Source of the DNA: CAISIP01 sp043759735
Lineage (GTDB): Bacteria; Pseudomonadota; Gammaproteobacteria; Burkholderiales; Burkholderiaceae_C
Assembly (NCBI GenBank): GCA_043759735.1
Contig: JAYUQC010000120.1
Location: forward strand, 1-64,000
Reading direction: 5' to 3'
DNA: 64,000 nucleotides
Part shown: in pieces, positions 1 to 8,408 of the stretch
Layout: every line of letters starts with the position of its first letter
How positions within the stretch are numbered: the stretch's first letter is position 1
Position numbers and translations under genes: made by a program
Notes under the pieces: generated by a model
Databases searched by the model: none
The model's input: the letters and a program-made list of their open reading frames with translations, nothing else
Told to the model about the DNA's origin: nothing

Positions 1-661
1 CCAGCATGAACACGCGCGGCACGTTGTGGCCCAGCGACTCGACTGCGTCGGGGTGGGTCAGCGCGGCTTGAATGACCAGGCCGATGCGGGTGCGCGTCAG
101 CAGCAACCACAGCGCCAGCAGCATCAGCAACGCCACCAGCATCATGAAGCCGCGGGTGGCCGGGAACGGCGAACAGACGATGCGCACCGCAGCGTCGGCC
201 GCCTGGCACATGGCGGCGGGCGCCGCGCCCCACAGCACGCTGAGCCCGTCGACCGAACTTTGAACCAGGGTGAACGCAGGGCCGCGCAGCGCCTCGGGCG
301 GCAGGAACTCGACCGCCGTGCGGCCCCAGATGAGTTGCACCAGTTCGAGGATCACGTACGACAGGCCGAAGGTCACCAGCAACTCCGGCACATGGCCGAA
401 CTTGTGAACCTTGCGCAGGCAGGTCCGCTCGAACGCTGCGCCCAGTGCGCCCACCACCAGCGGCGCCAGCACCAGCCCCGGCCAGAAGCCGACCAGCCGC
501 GCCACTGAATAGCCCACGTACGCACCCAGCATGTAGAAACTGGCGTGCGCAAAATTCAACACGCCCATCATGCTGAAAATCAACGTCAGCCCCGAACTCA
601 GCATGAACAGCAGCAAGCCGTAGCTGATGCCGTTCAGCAGAGAAATGGTGTAGAACTCCAT
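1..661 (-). CDS. livH: Branched-chain amino acid ABC transporter permease, LivH type (partial)
   Basis: Integral inner-membrane permease of a LivFGHMJ-type importer for branched-chain amino acids or related amides/carboxylates. The reading frame begins at the ATG complementary to 659-661 and runs off the left edge, so about 220 N-terminal codons are present. The protein starts MEFYTISLLNGISYGLLLF and contains NFAHASFYMLGAYVGY, the characteristic early LivH segment, followed by several hydrophobic helices. AGGAA lies a few bases before the start. The periplasmic binding-protein gene lies just upstream on the same strand (stop at 777), separated by a hairpin, which is typical of liv operons. 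The substrate cannot be told from sequence. Confidence 0.9.
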   Translation of the reverse strand, partial: MEFYTISLLNGISYGLLLFMLSSGLTLIFSMMGVLNFAHASFYMLGAYVGYSVARLVGFWPGLVLAPLVVGALGAAFERTCLRKVHKFGHVPELLVTFGLSYVILELVQLIWGRTAVEFLPPEALRGPAFTLVQSSVDGLSVLWGAAPAAMCQAADAAVRIVCSPFPATRGFMMLVALLMLLALWLLLTRTRIGLVIQAALTHPDAVESLGHNVPRVFML

Positions 662-729
662 GGGATTCCTGCAGCTGTGTCACCCGTGCGCCGGTACAGG
701 CAGAGCGGCATTGGCGGCCGACACGACAA

Positions 730-760
730 AGGCCGGACAGCCGTGAATGCCATCCGGCCT
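730..760 (-). terminator. Intercistronic hairpin between binding-protein and permease genes
   Basis: A perfect 8-bp inverted repeat, AGGCCGGA (730-737) and TCCGGCCT (753-760), has a 15-base loop and lies between the binding-protein stop and the livH start. No long T-run follows on the transcribed strand. It is more likely a partial terminator or mRNA-stabilising hairpin that keeps binding-protein mRNA in excess than a full stop. That role is inference. Confidence 0.45.
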
Positions 761-776
761 CACCTTGGACCAGCCT

Positions 777-2012
777 TCAGCCGGGGCGCTTCATCGAGCA
801 ACTGGTGGGTGTGCTCGCGACATAGGGTTCCATCTGCTTGATGGGTACGAAGGTGTAGCCGGTGTTCTCGACGCTGTAGGGATTCGCCTTGTCAACCTTT
901 TGCCACTTGGTGATGAACATGCTTTGCTGCAACTGGTGGTCCGACTTGCGCATCTTCGCCTCTCCGGCAAAACTCTTGATGCTCAGGTCCTCCAGCGCCT
1001 CGGCCACTTTGACCGTACTGGTCGACTTGGCCTTGGCCATCGCAGCACCCAGAAGATTGATGCCGTTGTAGGTGGCGAAGGTGTAATAGTCGTCGTTGAC
1101 ATTCTTCTTGAATTCAGCCCCCATCGCGCCGATTTCGCCACTATGGTTGCTGTGGCCATACGCCACCACATACACTTCGTTGTCACCACCCGCGGCGAGT
1201 ACGGTCGGGGTGCCGGTCACGCCTGCATAGTAGGTATACATCGGCAACTTCAGGCCGGCGTCATTCAGCCCCTTGACCAGCAGAGTCAGGTCCTGGCCCC
1301 AGTTGCCGGTCACGATCGAGTCGGCGCCAGACTGCTTGATCTTGGCCACATAGGGCGCGAAATCCTTGACCTGCCCGATCGGGTGCAGATCGTCACCGAC
1401 GACCTGCACGTCCGGGCGCTTGCGCTTGATGTTTTCCTTGAAAAAATGCGAAACCTGTTGGCCGTGCGAGTAGTTCTGATTGATCAGGAAAACCTTCTTG
1501 ACTTTGGGCTGGTCCTTCATGAAGGCGGTCAGTGCCTCCATTTTCATGGTCGTGTCGGCGTCGAGCCGGAAATGCCAGTAATCGCACTTTTCGTTGGTCA
1601 AAGCCGGGTCGACCGCCGCATAGTTCAGGTATAGGACTTCCTTGCCGGGATTGCGGGCGTTGTGTTTCGCAACCGCATCCGAGATCGCGAGGGCGGCACC
1701 GGAGCCATTGCCCTGCGTCACATAGCGAATTCCCTGGTCGATTGCGGCCTTGAGGGTATTGAGACTCTCCTGTGGCGAGCCCTTGTTGTCAAAGGCGACG
1801 ATCTCGAAATTCACCCCAGCAGGGTTCTTGGCACCGCTGAAGCGCTGCGCCACATACTGCCAGCTCTTGAGCTGGTTCTGCCCTACGGCCGCAAACGGAC
1901 CCGACAAGGGGTCCATGAACGCGATCTTGACGGTCTCGCCTTTCTGGGCAAGTGCGGCGCTCGCACAAACGGCGAATGCGCAGGCGGCGACGGCGTGGAC
2001 AGTGAACTTCAT
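777..2012 (-). CDS. Branched-chain amino acid ABC transporter substrate-binding protein
   Basis: Periplasmic ligand-binding lipid-free receptor of the LivJ/type I periplasmic binding fold that feeds the adjacent LivH-type permease. The chosen start gives MKFTVHAVAACAFAVCASAALAQ, a clear Sec signal peptide cleaved after ALA. An AAGGAG ribosome site precedes this ATG, whereas an upstream in-frame extension has none. The mature part begins ETVKIAFMDPLSGPFAAVGQ, a hallmark of the family, and continues with the two-lobed fold (for example SGAALAISDAV and VFLINQNYSHGQQ). Length is 411 residues, normal for the family. The ligand is unknown and need not be an amino acid, because related proteins bind urea, amides or aromatic acids. 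Confidence 0.92.
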   Translation of the reverse strand: MKFTVHAVAACAFAVCASAALAQKGETVKIAFMDPLSGPFAAVGQNQLKSWQYVAQRFSGAKNPAGVNFEIVAFDNKGSPQESLNTLKAAIDQGIRYVTQGNGSGAALAISDAVAKHNARNPGKEVLYLNYAAVDPALTNEKCDYWHFRLDADTTMKMEALTAFMKDQPKVKKVFLINQNYSHGQQVSHFFKENIKRKRPDVQVVGDDLHPIGQVKDFAPYVAKIKQSGADSIVTGNWGQDLTLLVKGLNDAGLKLPMYTYYAGVTGTPTVLAAGGDNEVYVVAYGHSNHSGEIGAMGAEFKKNVNDDYYTFATYNGINLLGAAMAKAKSTSTVKVAEALEDLSIKSFAGEAKMRKSDHQLQQSMFITKWQKVDKANPYSVENTGYTFVPIKQMEPYVASTPTSCSMKRPG

Positions 2013-2247
2013 CGGGTAGCTCCTTTGGGTCATAACAATGCAACAACCGGGCAAGGGTACGACGACTGTGCGGCGCGACAAACAGGGATTGCCCTAGGGT
2101 CTATCGCGTCTGCGACAGGCGCTTGACGGCCAGCGACCGCATGCGCATGACGCGGGCAACCTCGACGCGAGGCGCCGCACGCCCATGGACGGGCCAGGCC
2201 CCGCATTCGCAACCGCAAGCCCAATCCCACGGCCGGCGAAGCGCGGC

Positions 2248-3876
2248 TCACAGCCCCGGCAGTTTGTAGTCCTTGAGTTGCTCGCGCAGCTTGGTTTTTT
2301 GCATTTTGCCGGTGCCGCCCAATGGAATGGCATCGACAAATACCACGTCGTCAGGAACCTGCCACTTGGCGATCTTGCCCTCGTAGAACGCCAGCAGGGC
2401 ATCGCGCGACACATCGACACCCGGCTTCCTGACCACAGCAATGATCGGCCGCTCGTCCCACTTCGGATGCCGGATGCCGATGCAGGCCGCCATCGCCACC
2501 GCCGGGTGCGCCACCGCAATGTTTTCCACGTCGATCGAGCTGATCCATTCGCCGCCGGACTTGATGACGTCCTTGCTGCGGTCGGTGATCTGCATGTAGC
2601 CGTCCGGATCGATGGTCGCCACGTCGCCGGTCGGGAACCACCCATCCACCAGCGGCGAGGCTTCCTGCGACTTGAAGTAGTCGCTGATGATCCAGGGGCC
2701 CTTCACCAACAGGTCGCCGTAAGCCTTGCCATCCCAGGGTAGTTCCTTGCCATCGGGATCGACGATTTTCATGTCGACGCCATAGATGCAGCGGCCCTGC
2801 TTGAGCCTGACCTTCATTTTTTCCTGGTCCGACAGATCCTGATGACTGTTCTTCAAGGTGCACACCGTGCCCAGCGGCGACATCTCGGTCATGCCCCAGG
2901 CATGCAGCACCTCCACACCGTATTGGTCGTTGAACGCGGCGATCATGGCCGGCGGGCAGGCCGAGCCGCCAATGACCGTGCGCTTGAGGGTCGAGAAACG
3001 CAGTTGACCGGCCTGCATGTGCGACAACATCATCTGCCAGACTGTCGGCACGCCAGCAGCGAAGGTCACCTTTTCTGACTCGATCAGCTCGAAGATCGAC
3101 TTGCCGTCCATGGCGGGGCCTGGAAACACCATCTTGCAACCGGTCATGGCCGCCGAGTACGGAAGGCCCCAGGCATTGACGTGAAACATCGGGACCACCG
3201 GCAGCACCGAGTCGCGCGCACTCATGTTGAGCGCGTCGGGCAGAGCACCGGCAAATGCATGCAGCAAGGTCGATCGGTGGCTGTACAGCACCGCCTTCGG
3301 ATGACCGGTGGTGCCGCTGGTGTAGCACATGCTGGAGGCCGAGTTTTCGTCGAACTGCGGCCAGCTGTAGCTGTCCGGCTGTTCGGCGAGCATGGCCTCG
3401 TAGCTGACGAGACCGGAAATGCCGCTGTCGGCCGGCAGTTTGTCCGCATCGCACAAGGCCACGAAGTGCTTGACGGTGGTCAGCTTCTTGTGCACCGCCT
3501 GGATGATGGGCAGGAAGCTCATGTCAAAACACAGCACCTGGTCCTCGGCATGGTTGGCAATCCAGGCGATCTGGTCCGGGTGCAGACGGGGATTGAGGGT
3601 GTGCAGCACCCGCCCGGAACCACTAACGCCAAAGTACAGCTCCAGGTGGCGATAGCCGTTCCAGGCCAGCGTGGCGACCCGGTCGCTGAACGCCAGTTGC
3701 AGCTTGTCCATGGCGTTGGCGACGCGGCGGGCGCGCACGGCAATGTGGGCGTAGGTGCAGCGATGTATGTCACCCTCGACTCGCCGCGACACTATCTCGC
3801 CCGTCCCATGGTGGCGCTGGGCGAACTCGATCAGCGAGGAAATCGTCAAGGGCTGGTTTTGCATGAGGCCGAGCAT
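2248..3876 (-). CDS. AMP-dependent fatty-acyl-CoA ligase (medium/long chain type)
   Basis: Activates a carboxylic acid, probably a medium- or long-chain fatty acid, to its CoA thioester through an acyl-adenylate. The 542-residue protein has the AMP-binding P-loop YTSGTTGHPKAV (about residues 185-196), the A5 region (HAWGMTEMSPLGT), the hinge motif WFPTGDVATIDPDGYMQITDR and the C-terminal catalytic lysine motif GGTGKMQK. The start is supported by AGGAG six to eight bases before the ATG. It resembles the AlkK/FadD3-like branch more than E. coli FadD. It is divergent from selO and upstream of the liv-type genes on the same strand, but a 235-bp gap suggests separate promoters. The chain-length preference cannot be read from sequence. 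Confidence 0.9.
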   Translation of the reverse strand: MLGLMQNQPLTISSLIEFAQRHHGTGEIVSRRVEGDIHRCTYAHIAVRARRVANAMDKLQLAFSDRVATLAWNGYRHLELYFGVSGSGRVLHTLNPRLHPDQIAWIANHAEDQVLCFDMSFLPIIQAVHKKLTTVKHFVALCDADKLPADSGISGLVSYEAMLAEQPDSYSWPQFDENSASSMCYTSGTTGHPKAVLYSHRSTLLHAFAGALPDALNMSARDSVLPVVPMFHVNAWGLPYSAAMTGCKMVFPGPAMDGKSIFELIESEKVTFAAGVPTVWQMMLSHMQAGQLRFSTLKRTVIGGSACPPAMIAAFNDQYGVEVLHAWGMTEMSPLGTVCTLKNSHQDLSDQEKMKVRLKQGRCIYGVDMKIVDPDGKELPWDGKAYGDLLVKGPWIISDYFKSQEASPLVDGWFPTGDVATIDPDGYMQITDRSKDVIKSGGEWISSIDVENIAVAHPAVAMAACIGIRHPKWDERPIIAVVRKPGVDVSRDALLAFYEGKIAKWQVPDDVVFVDAIPLGGTGKMQKTKLREQLKDYKLPGL

Positions 3877-4021
3877 GGGAAATCTCCTGACAGGTCGGTT
3901 GGTTATTGGAGGGACCGACGATATCCGGCCCGACCGCTAGTATTACGCAATTGGCGGAGTCGCCAGCCCGGCCATTTCCCGCACAGCGGTGCGCGCTTGT
4001 CAAGTACAGGACAATCCGCCG

Positions 4022-5521
4022 ATGGATATGCCCGTGACACCGGCCCTCGACGCGGCGCGACTGCCCGCTGCGCGATGGCGCAATGGTTTTGCCGCACTTG
4101 ACGCGGCGTTTTATACCCGGCTTGCGCCGGCCCCATTGTCCGATCCGTACTGGGTCGGCCGCAGCCAGCCGGTGGCCAGCATGCTGGGGCTGGACCGGCA
4201 ATGGATGCAGTCAGACCTGGCTTTGCAGGCCCTGACCGGAAACCGTGCCCTGCCTGGCACCGAACCCCTGGCCAGTGTGTACAGCGGCCACCAATTCGGC
4301 CAGTGGGCCGGTCAACTCGGTGACGGACGCGCCATCTTGCTGGGTGAACTCCAGTCGCCGGATGGCGCGGGTTATGAATTGCAACTCAAGGGCGCCGGCC
4401 TGACGCCCTACTCCCGCATGGGTGATGGCCGTGCGGTGCTGCGCAGTTCGATCCGGGAGTTCCTGTGTTCCGAAGCCATGGCCGGACTGGGCATTGCCAC
4501 CACCCGCGCCTTGTGCATCACCGGCTCGGACGCACCGGTGCGGCGCGAAACCATCGAGTCTGCGGCCGTGGTGACCCGGGTTGCGCCAAGTTTTCTGCGC
4601 TTCGGGCATTTCGAGCATTTCGGTTACGCTAACCAGCCCGACCGGCTCAAGCGTCTGGCCGACTACACCATCGACCGCTACTACCCACAGTGTCGCGATA
4701 CGCCGGACCTGGGCGGTAATCACTATGCCGCACTATTGCAGGCAGTCAGTGAACGTACCGCTGCGCTGCTGGCCCAGTGGCAGGCGGTGGGTTTTTGCCA
4801 TGGGGTCATGAATACCGACAACATGAGCATGCTGGGTTTGACCATCGACTACGGCCCATTCCAGTTCCTGGATGCATTTGATCCCGGTCATATCTGCAAC
4901 CACTCCGACACCCAGGGCCGGTATGCCTTCAATCGCCAGCCCAATATCGCCTACTGGAACCTGTTTTGCCTTGGCCAGGCCTTGTTGCCCCTCATTGGTG
5001 AGCAGGACCTCGCGCTGCAGGCGCTGGAGTCGTACAAGTCGGTTTTTCCAGAGGCATTGCAGCAGCGCTTTGGCGCCAAGCTGGGACTGGCCCCATTGCT
5101 GGACAGCGACCTGGCTCTGATCGAGAACATCCTGAAACTGTTGGCCGAAGGGCGGGTTGACTACACCATTTTCTGGCGCCGGCTGAGCCGTTTCGTCGCC
5201 GACGGCGCGGTCGAGCCGGTGCGTGACCTGTTCCCGGACCGTGCAGCGCTCGACGACTGGCTACACCGCTACGAAGAGCGCATCGCCCAGCAGGACCGAG
5301 CCGCCGCTGGCCGCACCATGTTGCAGACCAACCCCAAGTTTGTATTGCGCAACCATCTGGGCGAGCAGGCCATCCGCAGCGCGCAGCGCAAGGACTTCTC
5401 CGAAGTCGCCCGCCTGTTGCATCTGCTGGAGGAGCCGTTCGACGAACACCCTTCCATGGAGGCCTATGCCGACTTCCCGCCCGATTGGGCATCAGGCATC
5501 GAAATCAGTTGCTCGTCTTGA
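4022..5521 (+). CDS. selO: Protein adenylyltransferase SelO (YdiU/UPF0061 family)
   Basis: Pseudokinase-fold enzyme that transfers AMP from ATP to Ser/Thr/Tyr of target proteins, linked in other bacteria to oxidative-stress responses. Diagnostic stretches are present: SVYSGHQFGQWAGQLGDGRA, the LKGAGLTPYSRMGDGRAVLR nucleotide-binding region, and the catalytic segment CHGVMNTDNMSMLG followed by the metal-binding DYGPFQFLDAF. The protein ends in SCSS, so the C-terminal cysteine (selenocysteine in animals) is retained. The ATG at 4022 gives 499 residues. A GTG at 3989 would add 11 residues with no better ribosome site. In related genomes msrB and yciB follow; here only a remnant of msrB remains. 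Confidence 0.93.
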   Translation: MDMPVTPALDAARLPAARWRNGFAALDAAFYTRLAPAPLSDPYWVGRSQPVASMLGLDRQWMQSDLALQALTGNRALPGTEPLASVYSGHQFGQWAGQLGDGRAILLGELQSPDGAGYELQLKGAGLTPYSRMGDGRAVLRSSIREFLCSEAMAGLGIATTRALCITGSDAPVRRETIESAAVVTRVAPSFLRFGHFEHFGYANQPDRLKRLADYTIDRYYPQCRDTPDLGGNHYAALLQAVSERTAALLAQWQAVGFCHGVMNTDNMSMLGLTIDYGPFQFLDAFDPGHICNHSDTQGRYAFNRQPNIAYWNLFCLGQALLPLIGEQDLALQALESYKSVFPEALQQRFGAKLGLAPLLDSDLALIENILKLLAEGRVDYTIFWRRLSRFVADGAVEPVRDLFPDRAALDDWLHRYEERIAQQDRAAAGRTMLQTNPKFVLRNHLGEQAIRSAQRKDFSEVARLLHLLEEPFDEHPSMEAYADFPPDWASGIEISCSS

Positions 5522-5598
5522 GCGCCCCCAGCCCTGGCTGCGCCAGGCCCCCCGAGGGGGTGCAAGAAGACTTGGGAGCGGCCCGGCGTCTTCTTGTG
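5522..5598. repeat. 80-bp GC-rich palindromic repeat, copy A
   Basis: Begins at the selO stop codon. It contains three consecutive inverted repeats: CCTGGC/GCCAGG, CCCCC/GGGGG and CAAGAAGAC/GTCTTCTTG (5562-5570 pairing with 5588-5596). A second copy at 12044-12123 is about 92% identical. The outer stem differs there by a compensating pair (CAAGAAAAC/GTTTTCTTG), so base pairing is preserved. No protein is encoded. It may act as a terminator or mRNA 3' end for selO. Confidence 0.8.
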
Positions 5599-5632
5599 AG
5601 CGCCCCCAGCCCTGGCTGCGCCAGGCCCCCCG
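5599..5632. repeat. Palindromic repeat, partial copy C
   Basis: Repeats the first 33 bases of copy A (GCGCCCCCAGCCCTGGCTGC onward) and stops abruptly where msrB-like coding sequence begins at about 5635. It lacks the long hairpin. Its right edge marks the truncation point of the msrB remnant, so repeat expansion or recombination is the likely cause of the deletion. That is inference. Confidence 0.75.
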
Positions 5633-5634
5633 GC

Positions 5635-5835
5635 ACCTGCTGGCCCCGTTTCTGTCGGCCGATCAGCGAGAATGCCGTCGGCACCAAGGTCGATGGCCTG
5701 TTGTGGATGGAGCGCACTGGGGTACATTGCGCCGACTGTGGTGCGCACCGGGATATATGATTTTCGGATCGCCCGCCGACCACCGGGCTGCGCTACTGCA
5801 TCAACTTGGTCTCACTGGATTTCACGCCCGCATGA
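5635..5835 (+). pseudogene. msrB: msrB remnant (peptide-methionine (R)-S-oxide reductase, 3' end only)
   Basis: Translation from 5635 gives WPRFCRPISENAVGTKVDG and then WMERTGVHCADCGAH, which match the second half of MsrB, including a zinc-ligand CxxC. An in-frame TGA at 5758-5760 interrupts it. After a short stretch readable as a -1/+1 frameshift pair, the same frame resumes with GLRYCINLVSLDFTPA, the MsrB C-terminus with the RYCIN catalytic cysteine. The frame ends in TGA at 5833-5835, overlapping the yciB ATG as in an intact msrB-yciB junction. The N-terminal half is missing and replaced by repeat copy C. The product cannot be functional. Confidence 0.85.
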
Positions 5836-6377
5836 AGATACTGATCGACTTTTTCCCGATACTGCTGTTTTTCGGCGCCTACAGGTTCTACGACATCTAT
5901 GTCGCTACCGGCGTGCTGATGGCCGGAACCATTGTGCAGACCGCCATCATGTACGCCGTCGACCGCAAGGTCACGACGATGCAGAAGATCACGCTGGGCA
6001 TGATCCTGGCATTCGGCGCCTTGACCCTGTACCTGCAGGACGAGCGCTTCATCAAGTGGAAACCCACGGTGTTGTACCTGGCCATCGCCATTGCATTGAC
6101 GATCACGGTGTGGATCTTCAAGAAGAGCTTCCTCAAACTGATGCTCGGCTCGCAACTCGAGTTGCCCGACCGCGTCTGGATGCGGCTCAATGTGGCCTGG
6201 ATTGTCTATTGTGTGCTCATGGCTACCGTCAACGGATACGTGGCCGCGTACTTCAGCACCGAGGCCTGGGTAAACTTCAAGCTGTGGGGCTATGTGTTCC
6301 CGCTGGCTTTCATTGTTGGACAGGGTTTTTATATAGCGCCGCATCTCAAGGCCGGTGAATCCGAGGCAGGCAGCTGA
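5832..6377 (+). CDS. yciB: Inner membrane-spanning septation protein YciB/IspZ
   Basis: Small polytopic inner-membrane protein (181 residues) of the YciB family, implicated in cell-envelope synthesis and intracellular septation. The sequence starts MKILIDFFPILLFFGAYRFY and has about five hydrophobic helices, with the family segments DIYVATGVLMAGTIVQ and DRVWMRLNVAWIVYC. The ATG at 5832 overlaps the TGA of the msrB remnant (ATGA), a former translational-coupling point. The longer open frame upstream is only read-through of repeat and remnant sequence. It is followed two bases later by bolA. With msrB decayed, its expression must come from selO read-through or a local promoter. Confidence 0.93.
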   Translation: MKILIDFFPILLFFGAYRFYDIYVATGVLMAGTIVQTAIMYAVDRKVTTMQKITLGMILAFGALTLYLQDERFIKWKPTVLYLAIAIALTITVWIFKKSFLKLMLGSQLELPDRVWMRLNVAWIVYCVLMATVNGYVAAYFSTEAWVNFKLWGYVFPLAFIVGQGFYIAPHLKAGESEAGS

Positions 6378-6379
6378 GC

Positions 6380-6643
6380 ATGGAACCCACCACCGCTGCC
6401 ATCGAGCAGCGCCTGCGCGAACGACTCGCCCCGCAGCATCTCGAGGTGCTCGACGAAAGCCATCAGCACGCAGGCCATGCAGGCGCCAACGGCACCGGAT
6501 TTGGGACCCATTTCAGGGTCCGGATAAAGTCCCCACAGTTCGATGGACAGGCCCGCGTGGCCTGCCATCGCCTTGTGTATGATGCGCTGCAAGATTTTAT
6601 CGACCAGGGCTTGCATGCCCTGGCGATCGAGGTGGTTCGATGA
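6380..6643 (+). CDS. BolA family protein
   Basis: 87-residue BolA/IbaG-type protein. Such proteins partner monothiol glutaredoxins in iron-sulfur cluster handling and affect cell morphology. It carries the BolA pattern: an N-terminal helix (AAIEQRLRERLAPQHLEVLDES), a conserved histidine stretch (HQHAGHAG), FRVRIKSPQFDGQARVACHRLVYDAL and a C-terminal strand. It starts two bases after the yciB stop, so the two are probably co-transcribed. Family assignment is firm; which BolA subtype is not. Confidence 0.92.
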   Translation: MEPTTAAIEQRLRERLAPQHLEVLDESHQHAGHAGANGTGFGTHFRVRIKSPQFDGQARVACHRLVYDALQDFIDQGLHALAIEVVR

Positions 6644-6708
6644 CCACGCGATCACCCAGCCAGGTCCGGATGGGGTGACATTTTTCCCGCAACCCGTTGA
6701 GAAATACC

Positions 6709-7494
6709 ATGAACAGACCCCTGATTGCCGTACTGCTGGCGGCAGCTTGCACGATCCTGGCACCGTTGTCGGTGTCGGCGCAGAACATTGCCATCGTCAA
6801 CGGCAAGGCCGTTCCCAGCTCCCGCGTCAATGCACTGGCTCAGCAACTGGCCAAGTCCGGCCGGCCGGTCACGCCCGAGATGCAGGGCCAGTTGCGCGAC
6901 GAGATCATCACACGCGAGGTGTTCATGCAGGAGGCGCGCAAGCGCGGGCTTGACGTTACGGAGGACTTCAAGGTCCAGATGGAGTTGGCGCGCCAGTCGC
7001 TGCTGATCCGTGAGCTGTTCACCGATTTCCAGACCAAGAACCCGGTCACCGATGCGGACGCCAAGGCCGAATACGACAAGTTTGCGGCCACCAATGGCGG
7101 CAAGGAATACAAGGCGCGGCATATCCTGGTCGAACAGGAAGCCGAGGCCAAGGCCATCATCGCCAGTCTGAAAAAAGACGGGAACTTCGAGGAAATCGCC
7201 AAGAAATCGTCCAAGGACCCCGGATCCGGAGCGAAGGGCGGCGACCTGGACTGGGCCGCAGCCGGCAGCTATGTGAAGGAGTTCTCCGACGCCATGGTGG
7301 GGCTGGAGAAGGGCAAATCTACCGAGGCGCCGGTCAAGTCGCAGTTTGGCTATCACATTATCCGGCTGGACGACATACGCGAGGCGCAGTTGCCCAAGTT
7401 TGACGAAGTCAAGCCGCAGATCCTGCAGCAGTTGCAACAGCAAAAACTGGCCAAATTCCAGCAGGATCTGCGCGCCAAGGCCAAGGTCGAATAG
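6709..7494 (+). CDS. Secreted peptidyl-prolyl cis-trans isomerase, parvulin (PpiC) type
   Basis: Periplasmic folding helper of the SurA/PpiC/PrsA type. The start at 6709 gives MNRPLIAVLLAAACTILAPL...SAQ, a Sec signal peptide. A possible upstream start adds only four residues and lies in front of weaker signals. An N-terminal helical segment (residues 25-125) precedes the parvulin domain at about 135-230, with YKARHILVEQEAEA at its start, DPGSGAKGGDLDW and the closing SQFGYHIIRLDD. A short charged tail rich in Gln follows. Length is 261 residues. It lies downstream of bolA in a conserved Burkholderiales order. Confidence 0.92.
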   Translation: MNRPLIAVLLAAACTILAPLSVSAQNIAIVNGKAVPSSRVNALAQQLAKSGRPVTPEMQGQLRDEIITREVFMQEARKRGLDVTEDFKVQMELARQSLLIRELFTDFQTKNPVTDADAKAEYDKFAATNGGKEYKARHILVEQEAEAKAIIASLKKDGNFEEIAKKSSKDPGSGAKGGDLDWAAAGSYVKEFSDAMVGLEKGKSTEAPVKSQFGYHIIRLDDIREAQLPKFDEVKPQILQQLQQQKLAKFQQDLRAKAKVE

Positions 7495-7531
7495 GCGGCT
7501 ACCCCGGGGTGGCACAGCGGGCGGTTCCGGT

Positions 7532-7573
7532 TCCTCTGCCGCTGTCCGTACGTCCTCTGCCGCTGTCAGTACG
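7532..7573. repeat. 21-bp tandem duplication between convergent genes
   Basis: Two adjacent 21-bp units starting TCCTCTGCCGCTGTC differ at one base. They sit in the 121-bp gap between the convergent parvulin and DUF1624-like genes. The same gap has a perfect 10-bp palindrome ACCCCGGGGT at 7501-7510, possibly part of a bidirectional terminator. No gene is seen in the gap. Confidence 0.7.
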
Positions 7574-7615
7574 GCCGGTAGCGCCTCCAGGCCCGGCCGA
7601 TAGCGACTTGCCGCT

Positions 7616-8392
7616 CTACCATGCGCGAATGGATTTGAAAAGCGTCAGGCCGCCGATCAGTATGGGCTGGTGCGCCAGATAGAAGGCCAGACTATGCCGG
7701 CCCAACCAGCCCAGACCCGCAACCATGCCAGAGGGTGACCGCCGGCTGGCGCTGGCAGTCGCACCCAGCGCCAACCAGGTATGGGCAGCGGCCACACCAA
7801 TCCAGACCACCCCCATCCAGGGCAACAACGGCACATAGTCCTCGGTGACCGGCTTGTGCGTGATCAGACCGAGCCAGTTCAGCGCCGGGCCGTTGAAAAC
7901 GTTCGCCAGTGGATGGTTGGCCAGCCAAGTGCCGGCCAGAAAAGGCGCGATCAAAGCCAGCGCCGCCGGCAACAGGCACCACAAGCCCCACCCCGCCGTG
8001 AGACGCGCGATTACCAGCATCACGGCCATGCCGTGCAACACGCCGAAATAGATGAAACTGCGCGGGAACATGAGCCAGGAGCCGGCGCTGACCAGCACCG
8101 CGCCGGCGACGACCCAGATCCATCGGCGCCAGAAGCGTCGCCAATCCTGCCCGCTATGCCGGGCCAGCACCTGCCCGAAGCCGGCACAAAACAGGAACAG
8201 GCCAAGAATCATCGTGCGCTGCAGGGTCCATACCGGGTCGCGATAGAAATCCTGGCGCAGGAAGCCGAAATTGTTGAGGTCGAACGCGAAGTGGTAGACC
8301 GCCATCCACACCATCGCGCATCCGCGCAATACGTCGATCGCTGCGAGGCGTTCGGGTGGATAAGCGACTGCCGCGTGGCCTCGCGCTAGCAT
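7616..8392 (-). CDS. DUF1624 / heparan-alpha-glucosaminide N-acetyltransferase-like membrane protein
   Basis: Polytopic inner-membrane protein (258 residues, about seven hydrophobic helices) beginning near PPERLAAIDVLRGCAMVWMAVYH. That opening, with the RLxxIDxLRG motif and following H, is typical of acyltransferase-like DUF1624/YeiB-related proteins. FYLAHQPILIGG near the end is the conserved last-helix segment. The family is suspected to move acyl groups to sugars or lipids across the membrane, but no bacterial substrate is established. The start lies 16 bases after the purL stop on the same strand with GAGGG before it, so it may be co-transcribed with purL. Confidence 0.8.
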   Translation of the reverse strand: MLARGHAAVAYPPERLAAIDVLRGCAMVWMAVYHFAFDLNNFGFLRQDFYRDPVWTLQRTMILGLFLFCAGFGQVLARHSGQDWRRFWRRWIWVVAGAVLVSAGSWLMFPRSFIYFGVLHGMAVMLVIARLTAGWGLWCLLPAALALIAPFLAGTWLANHPLANVFNGPALNWLGLITHKPVTEDYVPLLPWMGVVWIGVAAAHTWLALGATASASRRSPSGMVAGLGWLGRHSLAFYLAHQPILIGGLTLFKSIRAW

Positions 8393-8408
8393 GGCGCCCT
8401 CGCCCGCT

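Noticed and set aside
2094..2645. Long open frames antisense to or overlapping the acyl-CoA ligase and many other genes
   Set aside because: High GC content creates long shadow frames; their translations are Arg/Pro/Ala-rich with no recognisable domains.
3894..3919. GTCGGT/ACCGAC inverted repeat upstream of the acyl-CoA ligase start, as a possible operator
   Set aside because: Six-base arms 14 bases apart in GC-rich DNA are expected by chance, and no regulator gene is adjacent.
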